A stretch of 64,000 bases of DNA from Halieaceae bacterium (lineage in GTDB: Bacteria; Pseudomonadota; Gammaproteobacteria; Pseudomonadales; Halieaceae): positions 1-64,000 of the forward strand of contig JANQIO010000178.1 in the NCBI GenBank assembly GCA_028282105.1. The letters are read 5' to 3'. The position numbers were made by a program, and so were the translations under genes. The notes beneath the pieces are model-generated. The model did no database searches and had not been told where the DNA came from. It saw only the letters and a program-made list of their open reading frames with translations. Below, piece after piece: positions 8,501-16,703 of the stretch. The first letter of the stretch is position 1. Each line of letters starts with the position of its first letter.

Positions 8501-11284
8501 GGTGAGTACCGCCTCTCCCGCTACCCGGCTGCCAATACGCAGCAGCCGCCGGTGCTGATGATTCACGGCTACAGCGCCAGCGGCACCACCTTTGCCCACC
8601 ATTCCGTGAACCCCAACCTGGCGAGCTTCCTGTGGCACCGTGGCCGCGATGTCTGGATTCTTGATATGCGCTCGAGCTGTGGCATGCCCACCAGCCGCCG
8701 CAATTTCAGCTTTGAAGAGCTGGCCTATGCAGACATTCCGCTGGCGGTGGAGCAGGTATGTGAGATCAGCGGGGCCGAGAAGATCGACGTTGTCGCTCAC
8801 TGTATGGGCTCGGCGATGCTGTCGATGGCGGTGTTGACAGCGGCGGACCTGCCTGCGGACGCCACCTACCCGGTCCAGCACAGCAAACTCCCGCAGCGAA
8901 TCAACCGGCTGGTGATGTCCCAGGTCGGGCCTGTGGTCTGCATGGCGCCAGAGAATGTGTTCCGAGCCTACGCCTTCAGCTACCTCAAGCACTTCCTGCC
9001 GCTGGACCAGTACCAGTTTACCCCCGGCGGAAATGGCTTCGATACGCTACTGGACCGCGCCCTGGCCCTACTCCCCTACAGCGACGCAGAGTACGACCTG
9101 GAAAACCCTGCGCAGTGTTGGAAGCGCACCCCCTGGACTCGCACCCGCCGCCGCATGGACCTGCTTTACGGGCGTACGTTTTCGCTGAAGAACCTGGCCC
9201 CGTTGACGCTGGAGTGCATTGACGACCTGTTTGGTCCACTCAGTGTCGACACCGCGACCCAGGTGCTGCACTTCGCGCGCTACCAAACCATCACCGACCA
9301 CAGCGGCAACAACCTCTATGTGTCCCGCGACCAACTCGCCAGCAGTTGGACCTTCCCCACCCTCAGCGTTCACGGCCGTGACAACGGCCTGTCCTGGCGC
9401 GGCACCATCGGCCGCCTGCAGCGCCTGCTTCGCGAGGACGCCGGCCGCAGTTGGCGCAGCGTGGTGTTCGACGATTTCGGCCACCAGGACAGCCTGATCG
9501 GGCGCGGCGCGGAGGCCGTCTTCGCAGAGATCGAAGGCTTCCTGGCGGAGCCGGATAGCGTCCCGGTGACGCCACCGGCCCGGTCGCTGCTGCTGCAACC
9601 GCCCTGGTCCGGACCGGTCATGTCGGTGCCGCCCGATGACCAGACCGCGAAAACGCTGTCGATCAGCTTCGGCGTCAATCCGGCCTTGTCCAGGCCCAGG
9701 CTGCTACTCTGCATACCGCTGCGCGATCACCAGTACGGGCATCAGCTGGTATGGGAAAACGGCACTGATGCGCCGACCATGCAGCTCCAGGTTCTGGACC
9801 CGAAAGAGATCCGCTACAACTGGTGCAAGGTGGACATCGACTGGCCTGACACGCCGGCGGGCCATGACCGGGTGCTGTTGCTGCTGGTGTACAACGAGTC
9901 AGCGCTGCTGGACAACGCCGTGTTCGGCAAAGAGCCCTCAAACATCGATGAGTTTATCGGCGCTCGAGAACTCGACCCGGACCGACCCTGGCTCGCCAAA
10001 GAGCAGCTCGCAACAGCGCGATCGGCACTGGGCGATGGCAGTGAGTGCCTGCAGCAGCGGGTTCACGAACTGCTGCTGGAAGGCGCCCATGCCCTGCGCC
10101 ACGGCATTCTGCGCCTGCCAGAGCGCCGCGGAAACGGCCTGGTGATCGCCGCTGGTAGCTGCCAGTTTCCGCCGGGAATACTCGACCAGTGGCCTGGCTT
10201 CAACAGTTACTTCCGGCTCGCCAGCGGCTGCTACGACAGCGACTTCCCGCACCCCGACCTGCTGGTACTGCCGGGTGACCAGATCTACGTCGACAGTACC
10301 GCGGGCGTCTTCGACCCATCGGCGCTCGATGAGCGCTACCAGCATCCCTACCAGCGCTTTTATCGCTCCAGTGCCGCCCGCGCGGCCCTGCGGGAAGTGC
10401 CAGCCTGCATGATGCTGGACGACCATGAGATCGTCGACAACTGGGAACCGCTCCCCGATGATCCCGAGAACTGGCAGCGCCATGCGGAAGGGCTGGACTA
10501 TTTCCGGGTGTTCCAGCGCGACCGACACCGGGCCTGTGCCAAGGGCCTCTGGTACCAGTTCCAGCGCAAGGGCTTCGAATTTTTTATCCTCGACAGCCGC
10601 AGCGAGCGCAGCGGCCGCACCAGTGCCACCGCCTTCAAGGCCGACATGCTCTACGACGCCGACCGCGGCGGCGACCCGCAGCGCAACCAATGGCAGGCAT
10701 TGGAAACCTGGCTAAAGCGCGGGCCACGGGATCGCCCCCGGTTTCTCGTCTGCCCCGCCATGCCTTTCCCCCGGGAGCGGCGTGCGATTACCGGCAGCAC
10801 ACACTATGACGGCGATGGCCAGGAGCCACAGCGCTTTGCAGCGGCTATGCACTCCGACAGCTGGACCGGCTATCCCGACAGCCAGGCGCGTCTGCTGGAG
10901 CTCATCAAAGCCTCCAAAGTCAGCAAGCTGGTAATGATCAATGGCGACGCCCATCTGGGCTGCATTGCAGAAGTCTGGCTGGATGATAGCGAATTCCCCT
11001 TCTGGGCCGTGCACGCCTCCGCGCTCTACGCCCCATTGCCCTTTGCCAACGCGCGCCGGGCTGACCTGAAGGCCTGCGAGGCCTTCACGCTACCGCGCGA
11101 CATCAGCGGCAGGGTCTACACGGAGTTCGCACCGCCGGGCGACGGCTTCGCTATCCTCTCCGTGCGGGAAGCCGGCGCGGACTGGGAGATTGAGGTCAGC
11201 TATGATCGGGAGGGGGTGGCGTCAAACCAAGCTTGGCGGCGGCAAATACCGCTTCAGTCCGGTTGTGGACACCCAGTGCCTTGA
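5513..11284 (+). CDS. Three-domain fusion: GMC oxidoreductase, alpha/beta hydrolase, PhoD-like phosphatase
   Basis: A single 1923-residue frame. Residues about 40-640 are a GMC flavoprotein of cholesterol-oxidase type: FAD motif IIIGSGYGGA, a cysteine cluster CTLCGDCATGC, active-site region VHPLGGCPM and C-terminal GTNPALTIAAL. Residues about 1010-1360 are an alpha/beta hydrolase: MIHGYSASG, nucleophile elbow AHCMGS with Cys where Ser is usual, then HGRDNG and FGHQDS as candidate Asp and His. Residues about 1540-1923 match PhoD-like metallophosphatases: PGDQIYVD, MLDDHEIVDNW and MINGDAHLGC. Both ends are internally complete, with no frameshift visible. The substrate is unknown; a sterol or lipid is inferred from the first domain. 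It follows the kinase gene by 3 bp, with its GGAG ribosome site inside that gene's end. Confidence 0.9.
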   Translation: MEDADRESTQEDAGTAATWLSEGLEVLIAELDGRDQNGSAPDFDVIIIGSGYGGAIAASRLAWAENAAGAPLKVCLLERGKEYLPGMFPASVASLAGHVRVTTPRSWNTEQEREQGEASAGVEGLRDGLFDIRVDDDYNVLVANGLGGGSLINAGVMETPPASFFNSGWPSEILEDGELLSYYRDMKRELGAADGHGRDNTIALHEQVQRQPLKKHSALKQLASGSPHAQFRDAAITVSMQDSDNDAGVAMRRCTLCGDCATGCNMGAKTSLDLNLLARARRREQMRIVTGATVLTVTPGGEFWNVEVAHTLPTLAAKEGKATVLKARQVIVAAGALGSTEILMRSKRAGLAVSDALGEGFSGNGDMIAVGYNMEPEINAVADEADALDARRVGPTITGVVDCRDADQQHPVVIEEMAVPGAMRWVFEELYTTVNSLRQLATVDWRTHDKKHPDPDPLSVDRKAIQHSQVYAVIGDDGADGVLEFRDDFSPTSDGAITINWPSVRSKPLFPAQIEQLESLARHSDSGGSIIPNPLWRPLPDNLEFLAGGARGPLMTVHPLGGCPMADSGNQGVVNHCGQVFSGNGKAVHRNLAVLDGAILPRAVGTNPALTIAALCARAMPHLLKHWCYTAVAEDIGEQFRQRPHFDHIEPPAVRQRTEMQFAERLRGPLTLTVGGVEKDYVAELTLFFKDKALHELTAARDQNGGLHTLTVADRSAASHKRSQLRLFDLDTWEAIDREYLSGRELEQRLDAASQLTAPLRGSLTILAREPSNVLQRTWRALCAYFGNRGWRDFYQSRHPLEPDSEADKAHQADRQNAPGTGSIGWSGLKHLSRAGEVRLFEYELTLNTDGITSPLAEKLREADQRIHGYKRIGYMRRGNPLRQLMEVDLDAFPQLAKHRPAKLTLRPEFLARKGLPLFRISKQQNLALALTEVGSLAAYFIRLLLNTHLLSLRAPDTAPARTPRRLPGSVPGLPEVEIHRRRITERPPGAPPSHEGEYRLSRYPAANTQQPPVLMIHGYSASGTTFAHHSVNPNLASFLWHRGRDVWILDMRSSCGMPTSRRNFSFEELAYADIPLAVEQVCEISGAEKIDVVAHCMGSAMLSMAVLTAADLPADATYPVQHSKLPQRINRLVMSQVGPVVCMAPENVFRAYAFSYLKHFLPLDQYQFTPGGNGFDTLLDRALALLPYSDAEYDLENPAQCWKRTPWTRTRRRMDLLYGRTFSLKNLAPLTLECIDDLFGPLSVDTATQVLHFARYQTITDHSGNNLYVSRDQLASSWTFPTLSVHGRDNGLSWRGTIGRLQRLLREDAGRSWRSVVFDDFGHQDSLIGRGAEAVFAEIEGFLAEPDSVPVTPPARSLLLQPPWSGPVMSVPPDDQTAKTLSISFGVNPALSRPRLLLCIPLRDHQYGHQLVWENGTDAPTMQLQVLDPKEIRYNWCKVDIDWPDTPAGHDRVLLLLVYNESALLDNAVFGKEPSNIDEFIGARELDPDRPWLAKEQLATARSALGDGSECLQQRVHELLLEGAHALRHGILRLPERRGNGLVIAAGSCQFPPGILDQWPGFNSYFRLASGCYDSDFPHPDLLVLPGDQIYVDSTAGVFDPSALDERYQHPYQRFYRSSAARAALREVPACMMLDDHEIVDNWEPLPDDPENWQRHAEGLDYFRVFQRDRHRACAKGLWYQFQRKGFEFFILDSRSERSGRTSATAFKADMLYDADRGGDPQRNQWQALETWLKRGPRDRPRFLVCPAMPFPRERRAITGSTHYDGDGQEPQRFAAAMHSDSWTGYPDSQARLLELIKASKVSKLVMINGDAHLGCIAEVWLDDSEFPFWAVHASALYAPLPFANARRADLKACEAFTLPRDISGRVYTEFAPPGDGFAILSVREAGADWEIEVSYDREGVASNQAWRRQIPLQSGCGHPVP

Positions 11285-11840
11285 AGGCGGCCGACAGGTG
11301 CGTCTTCACGGTGCCCTCGGCAATGTCCATTTCCCGGGCAATCACCTTGTTGGGTTTGCCCTGAATGGCCTTCAGCAGCACATCGGTTTGGCGCAGGGAT
11401 AGCAGGTCAGTGCGCGCGCTGTCGTCCACCGGCGCTCGCTCGCTGGTGGCATTGAGCGCCGCCTGCGGCAGGTAAACGCCGCCAGCGAGGATCAGCCTGA
11501 GAGCGGCCACCAGCACTTCCGAGCTGGAGGCCTTGGGCACAAAACCCGAGGCGCCCTGCTCAATCGCGTCGCGAATAATATCCGGATCGTCCATGCCCGA
11601 CAGCACGGCAATCTGTACTGCGGGATGGGCTTCATGGATTTTCTGCAGGGCCGTCAGCCCGTCGGTGCCGGGCATGTTCAGGTCCAGTAGCGCGAGGTCT
11701 ACGCTGGCCTCTTCGAGTACGCCCAGCGCTTCCTCGCAGTTGCCCGCGTCGGTGAATTTGATTTCATCGTTGAGGTCGGTGAGAAGGAACCGCATTCCCT
11801 GACGAAACATCTCATGATCGTCAACCAGCAATACATGCAC
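11196..11840 (-). CDS. NarL/LuxR-family response regulator
   Basis: A 214-residue two-component regulator. The receiver domain starts HVLLVDDHEMFRQGM and carries the phosphoacceptor Asp in LLDLNMPGTDG and Lys in VPKASS. The C-terminal LuxR helix-turn-helix reads LSLRQTDVLLKAIQGKPNKVIAREM...TVKTHL. The GTG at 11840 is preferred because the domain begins there and a GCGGAAA stretch precedes it; the track start at 11933 adds 31 unlikely residues. The gene converges with the giant fusion gene, and the two coding 3' ends overlap by 89 bp. This is compatible with antisense coupling. Pairing with the hybrid kinase is likely but unproven. Confidence 0.9.
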   Translation of the reverse strand: MHVLLVDDHEMFRQGMRFLLTDLNDEIKFTDAGNCEEALGVLEEASVDLALLDLNMPGTDGLTALQKIHEAHPAVQIAVLSGMDDPDIIRDAIEQGASGFVPKASSSEVLVAALRLILAGGVYLPQAALNATSERAPVDDSARTDLLSLRQTDVLLKAIQGKPNKVIAREMDIAEGTVKTHLSAAFKALGVHNRTEAVFAAAKLGLTPPPPDHS

Positions 11841-12313
11841 TGTTATTATTTCCGCCGCCGTACCACTAAACCAATGGTGTAGAACGATAGTCCAATTGCG
11901 CTGAGATGTACACGCGAGACAATAGTCATGCACGCTTGCAGATTGCCCGAAAGGGCCGTGCTCCTATTGATTCCTCATGGATTTGAGAAAGTGGCCAGGG
12001 ACGGCTCTTTTTTCATAAAACCCCTATAAATCCAGTGTTTTCTGGCATCGAGCTGCGTTTTCGCACCCGCCGCCTCCTCTCCCGTTCGGTCAGCATTTCG
12101 CGCCGCAGCAGCCCTTGCAATGACCCACTTTCGACCCAGCTGCGAGCCAATTCGGGACCCGCGTATGTAGAGTGGTTTGTGGAGTGCAACTAAGCTGCGC
12201 GTGAGCCATGAATGTGCATTGTTTCCGTGGTTCGCACAGCTCCCGGCAAAGCTTGCGCCGGGCTTTCTGCGGCGCGTTTGCTGCGCTGTTCTTACTGCAC
12301 TGCGTTTACTGCT
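11841..12313. other. Intergenic stretch without a recognisable gene
   Basis: About 470 bases between the response-regulator start and the 3' end of the lipase-like gene. I find no convincing ORF; the small track ORFs at 12177-12494 overlap the real minus-strand gene. It holds a half-like copy of the palindrome arm (ACTAAACCAA near 11870) and a CCCGGC/GCCGGG hairpin near 12242. Confidence 0.5.
12242..12262 (-). terminator. Small hairpin downstream of the lipase-like gene
   Basis: CCCGGC pairs with GCCGGG across 9 bases, about 50 bases past the minus-strand stop. No T-tract follows in the direction of transcription, so this is weak. Confidence 0.25.
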
Positions 12314-13033
12314 TTACTCAGGCTGGCGGGGAACAATGTCGGTGCCGGGCGCGAGTGCGTCGGCGACCAGGTCAAGGACTCTGGGGTTGACGCCCATGCC
12401 GATGTGGCTGGCGTCGACTTCCACATGCTCCACGCAGTTGCTCACCCGATCGATGCACGCTTCCCAACTGACGATGCCGTCGCGGCGTGAATAGATGGCG
12501 CGCACCGGAACTGTCAGCGACACCTTTTCCCGTTCGCGAATCGCCGCTTCGATAGCGTCGAAGTCTGTGCCGCCCAGTCGGTAGATCGGTGCGGTCAGGG
12601 TGTAGCGCGGGCCGCCCACGACCGGTGAGCCCAGGGTCACCACCCGGTCCACGCAGTCCGGCAGGTCGCGGGCAACTTCCCTGGCCAGGTAACCGCCCAG
12701 GCTCCACCCCACCAGGCGCAGGGGCTGGCCACTGTCTGCCGCAGACGTCGCCACCAGCTGCAATAACTGCTCCAGCAACTGCTGGACATTGCCGCGGTTG
12801 GTCCCCAGGCCCCAGCCATCCACCGCGTAGCCCAGGTAGCGCAGGTAACGGCGCAGCAGTGCCGTGGAACCGTCACCGCCGCCAAAGCCCGGCAACACCA
12901 GTACCGGCTCGCCCGCCCCGCGCGGAGCAGCGGCCAACTGTGGCAAGCGCAGCAGGAGTTCAGCGAATTCCACCGGCGCTGCAAGCTCGCGCAGCGTCGC
13001 CAGGGGATCGGGATAGGATTTGATGGGGGCCAT
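12314..13033 (-). CDS. Alpha/beta hydrolase, lipase/esterase-like
   Basis: A 239-residue cytosolic alpha/beta hydrolase. It has an oxyanion-side LVLPGFGGGDGS loop, the nucleophile elbow GWSLGG, a candidate Asp in YSRRDGIV and a candidate His in DASHIGMG, giving a complete Ser-Asp-His triad. The build resembles PGAP1-like or triacylglycerol-lipase-like proteins with a short cap. No signal peptide is seen. It runs downstream of the peroxiredoxin gene on the same strand with a 78-bp gap, so cotranscription is possible. The substrate is unknown. Confidence 0.85.
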   Translation of the reverse strand: MAPIKSYPDPLATLRELAAPVEFAELLLRLPQLAAAPRGAGEPVLVLPGFGGGDGSTALLRRYLRYLGYAVDGWGLGTNRGNVQQLLEQLLQLVATSAADSGQPLRLVGWSLGGYLAREVARDLPDCVDRVVTLGSPVVGGPRYTLTAPIYRLGGTDFDAIEAAIREREKVSLTVPVRAIYSRRDGIVSWEACIDRVSNCVEHVEVDASHIGMGVNPRVLDLVADALAPGTDIVPRQPE

Positions 13034-13111
13034 ACAGTTTCCAGTGCGGTACTGAAAAAAGTACGCCGCAACCGGTGGCCCGGATCGCGGCGTGAGTATG
13101 ACCTGGAGGGG

Positions 13112-13852
13112 TCAGGCTGCGTCGCGTTGCTGCAGCCAGGTGGTGAGTTCGTCAGCGCCGCCGATGTGCTCGCCATTGATAAATACCTGCGGGTAGGTGT
13201 CACCACCAGACAGGGCTCGCAGGGCGCGGTGCGGGTAGTCCCGCAGCAACTCCAGCTCGTCGTAGTCGAAGCCGTGCTCGCGCAGCAGGATCTTGGCGCG
13301 CTCACAGTGCGGGCAACCGGGACGGGTCAGCACGGCCACGTCCAGCGGCGCCTGGGTGCCGGGTGCGACATATTCCAGCATGTGGTCGGCGTCAGATACC
13401 TGGAAGGGGTCGCCGGGTTCCTGGGGCTCAATGAACATCTTCTCTACCACGCCGTCATTGACCACCATCGAGTAACGCCAGGAGCGCGGCCCGAAGCCGA
13501 GGTCGTCCTTGTTAACCAGCATGCCCATGCCCTTGGTGAATTCGCCGGTGCCGTCAGGCAGGAAAGTGACGTTGAATGCCTGCTGCTGGAGTTGCCACTC
13601 ATTCATCACGAAAGAGTCGTTGACCGACACGCAGATGATGTCGTCAATGCCATTGGCCTTGAATACTGCGGCCAGCTCGTTGTAGCGCGGCACATGGCTG
13701 GAGGAACAGGTGGGCGTAAATGCGCCCGGCAGGGAGAACAACACGACCCGCTTGCCCTTGAAGTAGCTGTCGGTGTCGCGATCAACCCAGTCGCTGCCCT
13801 GGCGGGTTTTAAAGGTGACCTGGGGTACTGCCTGGCCTTCTCGATTTTCCAT
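13112..13852 (-). CDS. Hybrid peroxiredoxin-glutaredoxin (Prx5-Grx)
   Basis: A 246-residue fusion found in several proteobacteria. Residues 1-160 are a Prx5-type peroxiredoxin with peroxidatic Cys49 in [16 protein letters not shown]. The C-terminal 75 residues are glutaredoxin with a CPHC redox site in [12 protein letters not shown]. Such hybrids reduce hydrogen and alkyl peroxides using glutathione, with the Grx domain recycling the Prx cysteine. CGAGGT precedes the ATG as ribosome site. The gene is divergent from the metal exporter gene; the 165-bp gap between them contains a 14-bp near palindrome at 13898. Confidence 0.95.
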   Translation of the reverse strand: MENREGQAVPQVTFKTRQGSDWVDRDTDSYFKGKRVVLFSLPGAFTPTCSSSHVPRYNELAAVFKANGIDDIICVSVNDSFVMNEWQLQQQAFNVTFLPDGTGEFTKGMGMLVNKDDLGFGPRSWRYSMVVNDGVVEKMFIEPQEPGDPFQVSDADHMLEYVAPGTQAPLDVAVLTRPGCPHCERAKILLREHGFDYDELELLRDYPHRALRALSGGDTYPQVFINGEHIGGADELTTWLQQRDAA

Positions 13853-13897
13853 GGAATAAACCTCGTAGATTGTTTGCTTGGCTAGGTGAATTTCGAT

Positions 13898-13911
13898 GCT
13901 ATGTACGTAGC
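13898..13911. promoter_or_regulatory. Near-palindrome GCTATGTACGTAGC in a divergent promoter region
   Basis: A 14-bp inverted repeat with one mismatched pair, 46 bases upstream of the peroxiredoxin start. Position and symmetry fit an operator. It does not obviously match the OxyR consensus, so the regulator is unknown. Confidence 0.35.
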
Positions 13912-14017
13912 CTACGGAATCCCGATTGATCTATAAATCAAATTACTCAACAAAACCTGATCGGAATTACCGATAGGCCCGCTTGCCTATGGCCGGTGAT
14001 ATGGGCTAAATGGACCC

Positions 14018-14956
14018 ATGCCGACAGACGACAGCCCACTGCCGCAACATCAGCCCCATTCCCACGCCTTTGGCCAAGACACGGTCAAACCCGGCGAACG
14101 CAAGACCCTGTGGGTGATCGTGCTCACTGCCATCACTATGGTGGTGGAGATTGTCGCCGGCATTGTCTATGGCAGCATGGCGTTGCTGGCAGATGGCCTG
14201 CATATGGCATCCCATACCAGCGCCCTGGGAATCACCGCATTTGCCTATATTTATGCCAGGCGCCACGCCAGGGACCGACGCTACAGCTTCGGCACCGGCA
14301 AGGTAAACGCTCTGGCCGGCTTCACTGGCGCGATATTGCTGGCCGTATTCGCGCTGATCATGGCGGTGGAGAGTTTCAGGCGCCTGGTGGCGCCCGTGCC
14401 TATCGCCTTCAACGAGGCGATCCTGGTCTCCGTGGTCGGCCTGCTGGTCAACGGTATCTCGGTGTTCATTCTCGGGGCCGGTGATCACCACCATCACGGC
14501 GAGCACCACCACCACGATCACGGTGACCACAGCCTGCGCTCCGCCTACCTGCATGTCGTCGCTGATGCACTGACGTCGCTGCTGGCAATCTTTGCGCTGC
14601 TGGCTGCCAAGTACTTCGGGGCGACCTGGATGGACCCGATGATGGGCCTGGTAGGGGCGGCGCTGATCACCCGCTGGTCGGTGGGCCTGCTGAAAAGCAC
14701 CAGCGCCATTCTGCTCGACCGCGAGGCCCCTGCCACGCTGCATGCGCGGGTAGCCGAGGCACTGTTGGATGAAGATACCGAGGTGGCGGACCTGCACATT
14801 TGGTGCATCGGCCCCGATATTTTCGCGGTGATTGCGGTGCTGGTGAGTCGCAATGCCGGCTCACCGGAGTACTACAAGGCGAGACTACCGGCGGAACTCG
14901 GTCTGCAGCATGTATCCATAGAGATTCACGACGAAATGCGTGAGATAAGCCGCTGA
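14018..14956 (+). CDS. dmeF: CDF-family divalent metal exporter, DmeF-like
   Basis: A 312-residue cation diffusion facilitator of the inner membrane. About six TM segments are present. The metal-site helix residues appear in LLADGLHMASHTSAL (DxxHxxxH) and in LHVVADALTSLL (HxxxD). A His-rich cytoplasmic loop (DHHHHGEHHHHDHGDH) joins TM4 to TM5. The N-terminal HSHAFGQD and SFGTGKVNALAGF motifs resemble the Co/Ni exporter DmeF more than ZitB. It would expel Co, Ni, Zn or Cd by proton antiport. The ribosome site before the ATG is weak. Its 3' end is 7 bp from the convergent slyD-like gene. Confidence 0.9.
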   Translation: MPTDDSPLPQHQPHSHAFGQDTVKPGERKTLWVIVLTAITMVVEIVAGIVYGSMALLADGLHMASHTSALGITAFAYIYARRHARDRRYSFGTGKVNALAGFTGAILLAVFALIMAVESFRRLVAPVPIAFNEAILVSVVGLLVNGISVFILGAGDHHHHGEHHHHDHGDHSLRSAYLHVVADALTSLLAIFALLAAKYFGATWMDPMMGLVGAALITRWSVGLLKSTSAILLDREAPATLHARVAEALLDEDTEVADLHIWCIGPDIFAVIAVLVSRNAGSPEYYKARLPAELGLQHVSIEIHDEMREISR

Positions 14957-14963
14957 GGCGAGC

Positions 14964-15434
14964 TTACTGGGCGAAGCCGTGGGCCACTTCCTCTTCGCTG
15001 GCTTCGCGAACCTCCACCACACTCACCGCAAAGTGCAGGTCGACGCCCGCCAATTCGTGATTGGCGTCCACGGTAATGTCGTCACCGCTGATGTCACGCA
15101 CCACAATGCGGCGCTGCGTTCCATCTGGCGCCTGGGCCGTGAACGCCATGCCCACTTCGATACTGGTGACACCCTCAAACGCGGCGCGAGGTACCACCTG
15201 CAGCAGTTCGGCCTGGTATTCGCCGTAGCCAAAATGGGGTTCCACCACGACGTTGAGGGACTCACCCGCGGTTTTGCCGACCAGCGCGCGCTCCAGGCCA
15301 GGAATGATATTGCCCGCCCCATGCAGGTACTTCAGCGGCTCGGCGCCGTCAGAGCTATCGATAACGGCCCCCTCTTCATCTTTCAGGGTGTAGTGGATAC
15401 TGACGACCATATTGTCGCCGACTAGCAGTGTCAT
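14964..15434 (-). CDS. FKBP-type peptidyl-prolyl isomerase, SlyD-like
   Basis: A 156-residue SlyD/FkpB-type prolyl isomerase. It begins MTLLVGDNMVVSIHYTL and carries the family segments GAGNIIPGLERALVG and PHFGYGEYQ, with an inserted chaperone flap and then VDANHELAG. The track ORF extends 146 residues upstream through a neighbouring frame. The ATG at 15434 is chosen because a GGGAG site precedes it and the domain begins there. The His-rich metal-binding tail of E. coli SlyD is missing, which is common. It is a cytosolic folding helper; the epimerase gene lies just upstream on the same strand. Confidence 0.93.
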   Translation of the reverse strand: MTLLVGDNMVVSIHYTLKDEEGAVIDSSDGAEPLKYLHGAGNIIPGLERALVGKTAGESLNVVVEPHFGYGEYQAELLQVVPRAAFEGVTSIEVGMAFTAQAPDGTQRRIVVRDISGDDITVDANHELAGVDLHFAVSVVEVREASEEEVAHGFAQ

Positions 15435-15471
15435 GGGGGCTCCCGGGCTGGCTTTAGGCGCAGTATAGCCG

Positions 15472-16572
15472 TTAAACCGCTGCCTCGGCGTCGGCGCGCT
15501 GATCCCAGGCCGCCAGCACCTCGGCCTCCCGCTGCGCCGGCATCCCGGCGCGCAGCGTGGCGCGACGTTCCGCGGGCTGTTGCTGCCACCAGGCGTAGAG
15601 GTCAGCGACCGTGTCGCGAATCGGCCGGTGACGCAGTCCCGCCGCTGTGGCGCGCTCGGTATTGACTGTCCAGGCGCCAGCCAGATCACCGGTGGGGCTG
15701 ACCCAGAACGGCAGATCGACCCACTCATTGACACCCTGCGCCAGCAGGAAGTCGTGGGGCACCCAGACCAGTTCGGCGCCAGGATTTGCGACTGACTGGC
15801 AGGCGTCCAGCATAGCGCCAAAGGTGTCCCCGGCATCGCTGGTAGCGTTGAACTCACCCAGTGTACGAGCATCTACACAGCGCGCAATCCACCCAGCGAG
15901 GTCGCGGGCATCGATAGTTTGTATGACATCGTCGGGCACGCCTGGCGCCAGCACCCGGCCACCGCGTGCCACCCGCACCGGCCAGTAGGTAAAGCGGTCT
16001 GTGCGGTCGCCGGGGCCAATGATCATGCCGGGGCGAATCGCCAATACCTTGCCTGGCAAGGCGCGGCGGGCTGCCTCTTCGCAGGCAAACTTCAGGGCGC
16101 CGTAGTACTGGTTCACGTCTTCGGATTCCGGCTCCGGCAGCACCTCCTTGGGGGCATTCTCGTCGATGCCGGGCGTTCCGAAGTTGGCGTAGACAGAGAT
16201 CGTCGACACAAACACATACTGGCGCAGGCTATCCCGGTCGAGCTGCGCCATCAGCGTGTCGACCGCACGAGGCAGGTAGGCTGCCGTATCTATGACCACG
16301 TCCCAGCGGCGCCCCTGCAACTGTTCGATGTCATCCGTCAGCCGGTCGCCCTTGATGAGTTCCAGGCCCGGAAACAGGCCCGGGTTGGTCTTGCCCCGGT
16401 TGAACAAGGTCAGGCGATGGCCTGCATCGCGCAGCGCGCGCACGATATGCGGCCCTATAAAGCCCGTACCGCCCATCACCAGTATCGACAGCGGCTCCGA
16501 GGCGGCAAGGCCTGGCGCTAGGCCAGCGGTGGCGGCCACGCCCAGGCCCTTGATAAATCTCCTGCGGTTCAA
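15472..16572 (-). CDS. Tat-exported NAD-dependent epimerase/dehydratase-like protein
   Basis: A 366-residue protein beginning with a twin-arginine signal (NRRRFIKGLG then a hydrophobic stretch ending near GLAAS). An extended SDR fold follows: nucleotide motif MGGTGFIGPHI, then YYGALK as the YxxxK catalytic pair. Export by Tat fits a protein that binds NAD(P) before translocation, but such epimerases are usually cytosolic. The C-terminus resembles NAD-epimerases acting on sugars or isoflavone-reductase-like folds; the substrate is unknown. It is divergent from the exported amidohydrolase, with which it may share a process. Confidence 0.87.
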   Translation of the reverse strand: MNRRRFIKGLGVAATAGLAPGLAASEPLSILVMGGTGFIGPHIVRALRDAGHRLTLFNRGKTNPGLFPGLELIKGDRLTDDIEQLQGRRWDVVIDTAAYLPRAVDTLMAQLDRDSLRQYVFVSTISVYANFGTPGIDENAPKEVLPEPESEDVNQYYGALKFACEEAARRALPGKVLAIRPGMIIGPGDRTDRFTYWPVRVARGGRVLAPGVPDDVIQTIDARDLAGWIARCVDARTLGEFNATSDAGDTFGAMLDACQSVANPGAELVWVPHDFLLAQGVNEWVDLPFWVSPTGDLAGAWTVNTERATAAGLRHRPIRDTVADLYAWWQQQPAERRATLRAGMPAQREAEVLAAWDQRADAEAAV

Positions 16573-16703
16573 GTTTTACCTCCCCGTGGTTTGCCCACAG
16601 CATACACCGCCCTGCTATGCTAGCGGCAACGGCCAGGCGCAATGCCGGCTCGGTCTGTCGCATGGCAGCCGGCATCTGCAGCAGACAATAACAAGGAGAT
16701 CAT

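Noticed and set aside
7826-8992. 388-residue minus-strand ORF within the giant fusion gene
   Set aside because: Antisense shadow: Arg/Gln/His-rich with no motif, while the sense strand encodes the hydrolase domain.
12177-12494. Several small plus-strand ORFs upstream of and over the lipase-like gene
   Set aside because: Overlapping in three frames with no ribosome site or domain; the minus strand has a full alpha/beta hydrolase.
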